Source: Actinobacteria bacterium UBA5182
Lineage (GTDB): Bacteria > Actinomycetota > UBA4738
Assembly (NCBI GenBank): GCA_002413185.1
Contig: DHWM01000088.1
Location: 8,076 to 20,699, forward strand
Reading direction: 5' to 3'
DNA length: 12,624 nucleotides
In this document: piece after piece, positions 7,657-12,624 of the stretch
Position numbering within the stretch: the stretch's first letter is position 1
Layout: every line of letters begins with the position of its first letter
Position numbers and translations under genes: made by a program
The notes under the pieces: generated by a model
Seen by the model: the letters and a program-made list of their open reading frames with translations, nothing else
What the model was told of the DNA's origin: nothing
Database searches by the model: none

Positions 7657-9670
7657 CGCATCCTCGCTCCGCACCGCCGGGCTCGCCGCGGCCCTGATCC
7701 TCCTGTTCTACCTGTACCTGTATCCGGCCCGGGGCTTCCATCTGGCCGTCGGCTCGGACACGCCGGTGTACATCTGGTGGGCCCGGCGAACCGGCCAGCT
7801 CGGGATGCGGGCGCTCCAGTCAGGGGGACGTCCGGCCATCGTCGGGCTCATCGCGACGCTCGCATCGGTCACCCGACGGCCAGACGGCGCCGTCGTCGCC
7901 GCCATCGGCGCGGTGTTGGCCGTGGCGGTCTCCCTGGCCATGGCCTCCTTCGTGGAGATCGCCCTGGCCGGCGACGGCGACGGCGAAGGCGAAGGGGAAG
8001 GGGAGGGGAGGGGACCCGATGGAACGCGATTCGTCCTCACCTCGGTGCTGACCGGAACGTTCCTGTGCCTGCTGGTTCCGGGGTACTTCTCGACCATCGC
8101 CTTCGGGGCCATGCTGGTGGCCGCGCTGGCCTGCCTCACCGAGACGGCCCCACGGAGCGAGGGCAGCGGCCCGCGCCGCGATGCCTTCGCGTTGCTGATC
8201 GCGTCCCTCCTGGTGGGCGCGGCGGGGCTGGCTCACCCCCTGTTCCTGGTCCTCGGGGCCATTCTCCTGGCCGGCAGCACGGCCGCGCTGGGGCCCGTGG
8301 TCCGAGCGGAACGGGCGGCCGGCGTCCCCCTGGCTCGAACCTCGGCCGCCTCCCTGGTCGCTGCCGGTGCGGGGGGCGCGGCCGTCGCCCTGGCCGGTCT
8401 GGTGTGGATCGGGCCCGCAGCGAAAGCCTCCGTCGACACCTCGCGGGACTCCGTCCTCCGGCGGGTCGGCCTGGCCGCCCTGAGCCGTCAGTCCTTCCAG
8501 CGGGTCCTGCACCGGTTCTTCCCCTGGTACCGGTCGGCGACGGTGGTGGGACTGGCCGCGACTGCGTTCGTCGTGCGGAGGAGGGGCGGTGAACCGCGAC
8601 CGTCCGGACCCCGCCCCCGGATCTTCTGGGGTGCCATGGCCGCCTGGGTCGCCGCCACCGTCGTCGGGGTGGTCGCTCTGCTGGCCGGCCTGAACGCGCC
8701 CGGCCAGCGCCTGGCGGCGTTTTGCCTTCCCCTACCGGTCCTGGCCGCGATCGGGCTGGCGGCGACGGGCCGCTCCACATGGCCCTGGCCCGGACGGTTC
8801 CGGTTGGTGCCGCTCGTCGGCGGCGCCGTGCTGTTCGTGTTCGTGACGTGGCTGTTCTGGTCGAAGCAACAGCCACTGGTCGCGTCCGGCACCGCCCAGG
8901 AGCTGCGGTACACGGGGTCCGCGCTGGCGGCGGAGCCCCCCGGCACCCCGCTCATCGTGGTGGCGGACGACCGCACCGTCACGCCCGGTTTCAGCGCACC
9001 CCGCACGTTGAACTATCTGCGCGACACCGTCTCGGCCGACCGGATCCCGGACGTCCACGTGTTCGTGGGAACGCCGGCCGGACTCCTCGCCCGTGGGCCA
9101 GCCCTGACCGGGCTGCCCGAACACGACCGCATCGCCCAGAGTTCCTGGCGCGAGATCCAGCCGCTCCTGCACGGCACCCCGGCGCCGCTGGCCCTGGTTC
9201 TGGAGGACATCGACCCGCAGAGCTACGCCGCCGCGTTCCGTCTGCCGGAGGTGGCAGCGCACCCCTCCCGCTACCAGCTCCGCCGAGGCGTCCTGGCGCT
9301 GCCCGGCCTGAGCGGCTCGAACGCCTCGATCCTGGTTCCCCCCCACGACCTCCCGCCGATCCTGCACGGGTCCGGGACCGCGTCCATCTCGCCGTGGCTG
9401 CCGGTCTGGCTGGGCCCACTGCTCGTGCTGATGCTGTTCGCGGTGGGGTGGCCGTGGGTCCGGGCCACGCTGCCCTCTTCCCACGGCCTGGTCCTCCTCG
9501 GCCTGGCGCCCGCGTTCGGCATGGCCGCCATCGGGCTCATCTCGATCCTCGTCGATGCGACCGGCCTTCGGTTGAGCGACGGGGGCGGGGTGGTGGCCTT
9601 CGTCGGCGCCGGTCTTCTCGGGCTGGCGGCCATGCCGTTCCGAACGCGGCGAGCTGCTCAGCGGTCCTGA
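7646..9670 (+). CDS. Polytopic membrane protein B, paralog of membrane protein A
   Basis: A 674-aa membrane protein of unrecognised family, related to the 690-aa protein at 3398-5470. First helix about 11-27; loop VGSDTPVYIWW (35-45, Asp38) and ALQSG (56-60), then about nine helices, with PGQRLAAF at 362-369. A soluble domain (about 420-580) contains LIVVADDR and VHVFVGTP. Two or three C-terminal helices include LAPAFG (620-625) and Asp637 before LRL. The same landmarks occur in the same order in protein A, at low identity. Protein B lacks A's long N-terminal tail and carries a Gly-Asp/Glu tract at 109-123. The GTG at 7646 overlaps the epimerase end by 11 nt, with no clear Shine-Dalgarno, so coupled initiation is likely; the exact start is uncertain by some codons. 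Its 3' end overlaps thiE by 13 bp, tail to tail. Confidence 0.83.
   Translation: MGRSASSLRTAGLAAALILLFYLYLYPARGFHLAVGSDTPVYIWWARRTGQLGMRALQSGGRPAIVGLIATLASVTRRPDGAVVAAIGAVLAVAVSLAMASFVEIALAGDGDGEGEGEGEGRGPDGTRFVLTSVLTGTFLCLLVPGYFSTIAFGAMLVAALACLTETAPRSEGSGPRRDAFALLIASLLVGAAGLAHPLFLVLGAILLAGSTAALGPVVRAERAAGVPLARTSAASLVAAGAGGAAVALAGLVWIGPAAKASVDTSRDSVLRRVGLAALSRQSFQRVLHRFFPWYRSATVVGLAATAFVVRRRGGEPRPSGPRPRIFWGAMAAWVAATVVGVVALLAGLNAPGQRLAAFCLPLPVLAAIGLAATGRSTWPWPGRFRLVPLVGGAVLFVFVTWLFWSKQQPLVASGTAQELRYTGSALAAEPPGTPLIVVADDRTVTPGFSAPRTLNYLRDTVSADRIPDVHVFVGTPAGLLARGPALTGLPEHDRIAQSSWREIQPLLHGTPAPLALVLEDIDPQSYAAAFRLPEVAAHPSRYQLRRGVLALPGLSGSNASILVPPHDLPPILHGSGTASISPWLPVWLGPLLVLMLFAVGWPWVRATLPSSHGLVLLGLAPAFGMAAIGLISILVDATGLRLSDGGGVVAFVGAGLLGLAAMPFRTRRAAQRS
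7970..8014 (+). repeat. In-frame GGCGAC/GGCGAA/GGGGAG hexanucleotide tract with G-quadruplex motif
   Basis: Fifteen codons of alternating Gly and Asp/Glu, ending in Gly-Arg-Gly, within a loop of membrane protein B (residues 109-123). The 5' part is GGCGAC twice, then GGCGAA twice, drifting to GGGGAA, GGGGAG and GGGAGG. The 3' part has four runs of four G at 7994-7997, 8000-8003, 8005-8008 and 8010-8013, separated by 2, 1 and 1 bases: a perfect intramolecular G-quadruplex motif on the coding strand and so also in the mRNA. The unit is six bases, so copy-number change would alter loop length without a frameshift. Confidence 0.8.
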
Positions 9671-10350
9671 GGCGACGGGCCCCCCACGCCCAGCCCCCGA
9701 CGAAGCGCCGTCACGGCTGCGGCGGGATCCTCCGACTCGGTCACCGCCCGGACCACCACGATCCGCCGGGCGCCCGCCGCGACCACCTCGGGAAGCGTCT
9801 GCCGGTCGATCCCGCCGATGGCGAACCACGGCCGCCCCTCTTCGCCCGCTGCCGACCGCCTGGCCGCCGCCTGCAGCAGCGCGACCCCGGTCCCCGGCCG
9901 CCCCGGTTTGGTGGGGGTGGCGTGGACCGGCCCGGCGCACAGGTAGTCGGCCTCCGGGAGGGCGGCGGCGAACTGGTCCTCGTCGTGCGTGGAGATGCCG
10001 ATCACGAGCTCCGGACCGAGCAGGCTCCTGACGAACGCGCCCGGCAGGTCGTTCTGCCCCAGATGGACCCCGTCGGCCTTCACCGCGAGCACCACATCGG
10101 GGCGGTCGTTCACCACGAAGAGCGCGCCGTGGCGGGCCGCGGCGTCCCGAAACGCCTCCCCCCACCGGAGGAGGTCTCCCGCTTCGGCCTCCTTCTCCCG
10201 GAGCTGGACGAGATCGGCACCCGCCCCGAGGACGGCGTCGAGGAAGGCAACCAGGTCGCCGTGCTCCCGGCGGGCCCCGGTGACCACGTAGAGGCGCGAC
10301 CGGGCCAGGCGCCGGCGCCTCCAGGCACCCGTTCGCCCGGGCGCGGTCAC
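9658..10350 (-). CDS. thiE: Thiamine-phosphate synthase
   Basis: Joins hydroxymethylpyrimidine diphosphate with the thiazole phosphate to give thiamine phosphate, in the cytosol. The 230-aa TIM-barrel protein shows the family motifs in order: VQLREK (48-53), VNDRPD (80-85), DGVHLGQND (93-101), GISTH (118-122), TPTK (145-148), FAIGGI (186-191). Near the end VVVRAV stands where most ThiE proteins have V-V-S-A, so Arg201 replaces a usual Ser close to the phosphate site. The GTG at 10350 overlaps the thiS stop in a GTGA junction and gives a 19-residue Arg-rich lead-in before the first strand RLYVVTG. Longer in-frame openings to 10761 would run through thiS and are not believed. Last gene of the thiazole operon; its 3' end overlaps membrane protein B by 13 bp. 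Confidence 0.95.
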   Translation of the reverse strand: MTAPGRTGAWRRRRLARSRLYVVTGARREHGDLVAFLDAVLGAGADLVQLREKEAEAGDLLRWGEAFRDAAARHGALFVVNDRPDVVLAVKADGVHLGQNDLPGAFVRSLLGPELVIGISTHDEDQFAAALPEADYLCAGPVHATPTKPGRPGTGVALLQAAARRSAAGEEGRPWFAIGGIDRQTLPEVVAAGARRIVVVRAVTESEDPAAAVTALRRGLGVGGPSPQDR

Positions 10351-10547
10351 CCTCCGGCCACCGCCCTGACCAGCTCCAGCCGATCGCCTTCCGACAGCAT
10401 CTCGCGATCGTACCGAGCCCGCTCCAGGGGCTCGCCGTTCCATTCCACCACCACGAATCGCGGGTCCAGCCCCTCCGACCGGATGAACTCCGAAACGGTG
10501 GTGCCCCGGGCGACGGTGAACGGTTTGCCGTTCGCGGTGACGCGCAT
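10347..10547 (-). CDS. thiS: Sulfur carrier protein ThiS
   Basis: Ubiquitin-like sulfur carrier of 66 aa, the normal family length. Its C-terminal Gly-Gly (VRAVAGG) is adenylated and converted to a thiocarboxylate that delivers sulfur to ThiG. The sequence starts MRVTANGKPF, a typical beta-hairpin opening, and has VVVEWNGEPL in the middle and EGDRLELV before the end. The ATG at 10547 fits the family start; the frame stays open to 10643 but that extension lies in the thiH 3' end and is unlike ThiS. It sits 29 nt after thiH without a clear ribosome site and overlaps thiE by 4 nt. The adenylating partner ThiF is not in the window. Confidence 0.95.
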   Translation of the reverse strand: MRVTANGKPFTVARGTTVSEFIRSEGLDPRFVVVEWNGEPLERARYDREMLSEGDRLELVRAVAGG

Positions 10548-10576
10548 CAGACCATGGTGGTGGCCGGCCGGCGCGG

Positions 10577-11779
10577 TCAGCTCGCGGGCTCCCCCACGAG
10601 CATCCGTTCTGTTGCAGGAAGCACCGCGCCCCAGTCCTCCCATACCGGCTCATAGCCGAGCTCCCGAAGCCGCCCCGCCACCTCCTCCGGCGAACGGAGA
10701 TCGGCCACCTCGAACTGCTCCGTCGCCTCTTTCGGATGCTCGTACCCGCCCGGTTCGGCATGCGAGCCGGCGCTGGTGTGCGTGATGCCGATGCCGAACA
10801 GGCCGTCTCGAAGTGCGGGCGTCTCCCTCCCCGAGATGACGAGGCCCGTGTCCGGCAGGGCCAGTCGCAGCGCGCACACCAGTTGCGCCAGGTCGCGGTC
10901 CGAGACGGCCGTTCGGGGCTGCCATCCCGCCGCCGACGGCCGCATCCGGGGAACGCTCACCGTGACCTGGGTGCGCCAATACCGCTTCATCAGGAACCGG
11001 GCGTGGGCGGCTGTGGCGATGGCTTCGTACCGCCAGTCGTCGTGGAGGCCCAGCAGCGCCCCGATGCCCACCCGGCGCATCCCCGCCCTGGCCGCACGCT
11101 CCGGCCCCACCAGTCGCCATTCGTACTGCCGCTTCTTCCCGGCCAGGTGGACCTGGGCATAGGTGTCCGGGTGGTAGGTCTCCTGGTAGATCACCACGCC
11201 GTCGCACCCGGCCTCGGCCAGACGGCGGTACTCGTCCTCGCTCCACACCTGGACCTCGATGGAGATCGAAGGGACCTCGAGGGCGAGCGCCCGGATCCGT
11301 TCCTCCAGGAACTCAACACCGGTGAGCCGCCGGTGCTCGCCCGTCAGGAGCAGGATCGAACGGAAGCCGTCGCGCAGAAGGTGGCGGGCCTCGGCCATGG
11401 TCTCGTCGGCGGAGAGGGTCTTCCTGGCGATGGGGAGCTCCCGGGCGAACCCGCAATACACGCATGTGGTCAGGCACTCGTTCGACAGGTACAGCGGGGC
11501 GTACATGTGCATGGTCCGGCCGAACCGGGCCAGGGTCAGGGCCCGGGAGGCCGCGGCCAGTTCCTCCAGCCGCTCCCCACCGGCCGGGGAGAGGAGCGTG
11601 GCGAACGCTTCCAGGCCAAGAGGTCGACCGGCGGCGCGGTCCAGGGCCAGGTCCACCGCCTCTCTCCCGGCGGTCCTGGAACGCTCCAGGAGCGTGTCCA
11701 TCGGGAGCACGTCGAACGCCTCGGCGAAAGTCTCCTCGGGCTCAGGAGGGGTGAAGCCCCGGTCGAGCCCCGCAGTCAC
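10577..11779 (-). CDS. thiH: 2-iminoacetate synthase (tyrosine lyase), radical SAM
   Basis: Cleaves tyrosine to 2-iminoacetate (dehydroglycine) and p-cresol for thiazole formation by ThiG; needs a 4Fe-4S cluster and S-adenosylmethionine. The 400-aa protein has PLYLSNECLTTCVYCGF, with the radical-SAM cysteines Cys102, Cys106 and Cys109 (C-x3-C-x2-C). It also has LLLTGEH (143-149), IYQETYHPDTYAQVHL, GIGALLGL and a C-terminal EPVWEDW segment, all as in E. coli ThiH. It is slightly longer than E. coli ThiH (377 aa). The GTG at 11779 overlaps the thiG stop as GTGA; the same frame runs open to 12148 but that part is out-of-frame thiG sequence and not ThiH-like. Use of ThiH instead of oxygen-dependent ThiO points to an enzyme set workable at low oxygen. 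Confidence 0.95.
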   Translation of the reverse strand: MTAGLDRGFTPPEPEETFAEAFDVLPMDTLLERSRTAGREAVDLALDRAAGRPLGLEAFATLLSPAGGERLEELAAASRALTLARFGRTMHMYAPLYLSNECLTTCVYCGFARELPIARKTLSADETMAEARHLLRDGFRSILLLTGEHRRLTGVEFLEERIRALALEVPSISIEVQVWSEDEYRRLAEAGCDGVVIYQETYHPDTYAQVHLAGKKRQYEWRLVGPERAARAGMRRVGIGALLGLHDDWRYEAIATAAHARFLMKRYWRTQVTVSVPRMRPSAAGWQPRTAVSDRDLAQLVCALRLALPDTGLVISGRETPALRDGLFGIGITHTSAGSHAEPGGYEHPKEATEQFEVADLRSPEEVAGRLRELGYEPVWEDWGAVLPATERMLVGEPAS

Positions 11780-12618
11780 GGCGAGGTCACCGCGGGGTCG
11801 GCCTGGGAGGTGTGGAGCTTCTCCAGGAACCCCGTCAACGGGCTGGAGGCTTCGGCCGACTCGCGTTCGGCCCCAGGCCCCGCCAGGAACGCCCGCCGTC
11901 CCGCCTCGACGCCCAGCCGAAACGCGTCCGCCATCGCCACCGGGTCGCCCGCCACGGCGATGGCCGTGTTGACCAGAACGGCGTGGGCGCCCATCTCCAT
12001 GGCTTCCGCCGCGTGCGACGGCCTGCCCAGCCCGGCGTCCACCACGACGGGCACCGTGGCCTGCTCCACGATGATCCGGACGGCGTCGCGGGTCCGGAGG
12101 CCCTGGTTCGATCCGATCCATGAGCCCAGCGGCATCACCGTCGAGCAACCCACCTCCTCCAGGCGCTTGGCCAGGATGGGATCGGCTCCGATGTACGGCA
12201 GGACCGTGAACCCGTCTGCCACCAGCAGCTCGGCGGCCCTCAGGGTCTCGATCGGATCCGGCAGGAGGTACCGAGGGTCCGGGGTGACCTCGAGCTTGAC
12301 CCAGGTCGGCATTCCGGCTGCCCGCGCCAGGCGGGCCAGCCGCACCGCCTCGTCCGCGTCGAGGGCGCCGCTCGTGTTCGGAAGCAACAGCACGCGCGTG
12401 GCGTCGATGAATTCGAGGATGTCCGGACCTCCCGTCGCCGCCAGGTCCACCCGGCGCAGGGCGACCGTCACCATCTCGGCCCGGGACGCGTCGATGGCCC
12501 GCTGCATCGCCTCGAACGAGCCGAATTTCCCCGTTCCCACGATCAGTCGCGACGCGAACGTTCGGCCCGCGATGACCAGTGGATCGGCGTCGTGGCGGGG
12601 TGCGGAGATCTCGATCAA
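11776..12618 (-). CDS. thiG: Thiazole synthase ThiG, start at or just beyond window edge
   Basis: TIM-barrel thiazole synthase that condenses 1-deoxy-D-xylulose 5-phosphate, ThiS-thiocarboxylate and dehydroglycine. Visible motifs (numbered from TTG 12618): IVGTGKFGS (26-34), LLPNTSGA (78-85), WVKLEV with the Schiff-base Lys108, LPYIGADPILAKRLEEVGC, MPLGSWIGSNQGL (162-174), VVVDAGLG, VLVNTAIA and SPLTGFLE near the C-terminus. RRVDL, the GADP loop, IGSNQGL and SPLTGFLE match the E. coli type that works with ThiH. In MPLG-x-x-IGS the usual Ala-Pro is Ser166-Trp167. TTG at 12618 is directly preceded by AGGGAG with no spacer, and the frame is open to the edge, so the true start is probably a few codons upstream outside the window. 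Any promoter or thiamin riboswitch also lies outside. Confidence 0.94.
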   Translation of the reverse strand: MIEISAPRHDADPLVIAGRTFASRLIVGTGKFGSFEAMQRAIDASRAEMVTVALRRVDLAATGGPDILEFIDATRVLLLPNTSGALDADEAVRLARLARAAGMPTWVKLEVTPDPRYLLPDPIETLRAAELLVADGFTVLPYIGADPILAKRLEEVGCSTVMPLGSWIGSNQGLRTRDAVRIIVEQATVPVVVDAGLGRPSHAAEAMEMGAHAVLVNTAIAVAGDPVAMADAFRLGVEAGRRAFLAGPGAERESAEASSPLTGFLEKLHTSQADPAVTSP

Positions 12619-12624
12619 CTCCCT

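Noticed and set aside
10351..10761. N-terminal extension of ThiE in the same frame
   Set aside because: It would run through the whole thiS gene in another frame; the GTG overlapping the thiS stop gives the normal family length.
8722..10785. 687-aa plus-strand reading frame crossing membrane protein B and the thi genes
   Set aside because: Its composition is Arg/Pro/Gly/Ala shadow-like, and it crosses two well-supported genes on both strands.
11780..12148. N-terminal extension of ThiH in the same frame
   Set aside because: It is out-of-frame thiG sequence, Arg/Gly-rich and unlike ThiH; the GTGA junction at 11779-11776 gives a normal-length ThiH.

Overview
The window is GC-rich throughout, with dense gene packing, GTG and TTG starts and junctions of the GTGA/TGATG type. 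It looks like chromosomal sequence from a high-GC bacterium, most likely an actinobacterial lineage. That placement is inferred from composition and protein style; no rRNA or marker gene fixes it. Eight protein genes carry about 98% of the sequence, plus a ninth (thiS) of 66 codons. I see no tRNA, rRNA, CRISPR array, transposase or insertion sequence.

Left block (1-3277, minus strand): a YfhO-type polytopic membrane protein (789 aa) is followed, with a one-base stop/start overlap, by a lipoprotein sulfatase that runs off the left edge. A 120-bp divergent intergenic region (3278-3397) holds a perfect 18-bp palindrome and separates this pair from the next block.

Central block (3398-9670, plus strand): four genes in the order membrane protein A, GT4 glycosyltransferase, extended-SDR NDP-sugar epimerase/dehydratase, membrane protein B. 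Proteins A and B are not obviously any well-known family, but they align with each other along their whole length (N-terminal GxDTxxYxW loop, central PxxRxxAF segment, extracytoplasmic-looking domain before the last helices, C-terminal APAxG...D...RL segment). They look like two diverged paralogs bracketing a sugar-nucleotide enzyme and a sugar transferase. With the YfhO/sulfatase pair this suggests a cell-surface glycan assembly or decoration locus. The substrate is unknown.

Right block (9658-12624, minus strand): a thiamin thiazole operon in transcription order thiG-thiH-thiS-thiE, with 4-nt overlaps at thiG/thiH and thiS/thiE. It uses the radical-SAM tyrosine lyase ThiH rather than glycine oxidase ThiO, and its ThiG resembles the E. 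coli type. The last gene, thiE, meets membrane protein B tail to tail with a 13-bp overlap. The start of thiG and any thiamin riboswitch lie at or beyond the right edge.

The strongest candidates for something undescribed are the paired membrane proteins A/B with their GT4 and SDR partners, the Gly-Asp/Glu hexanucleotide tract with a perfect G-quadruplex motif inside membrane protein B, and the 18-bp palindrome between the two surface-glycan transcription units.
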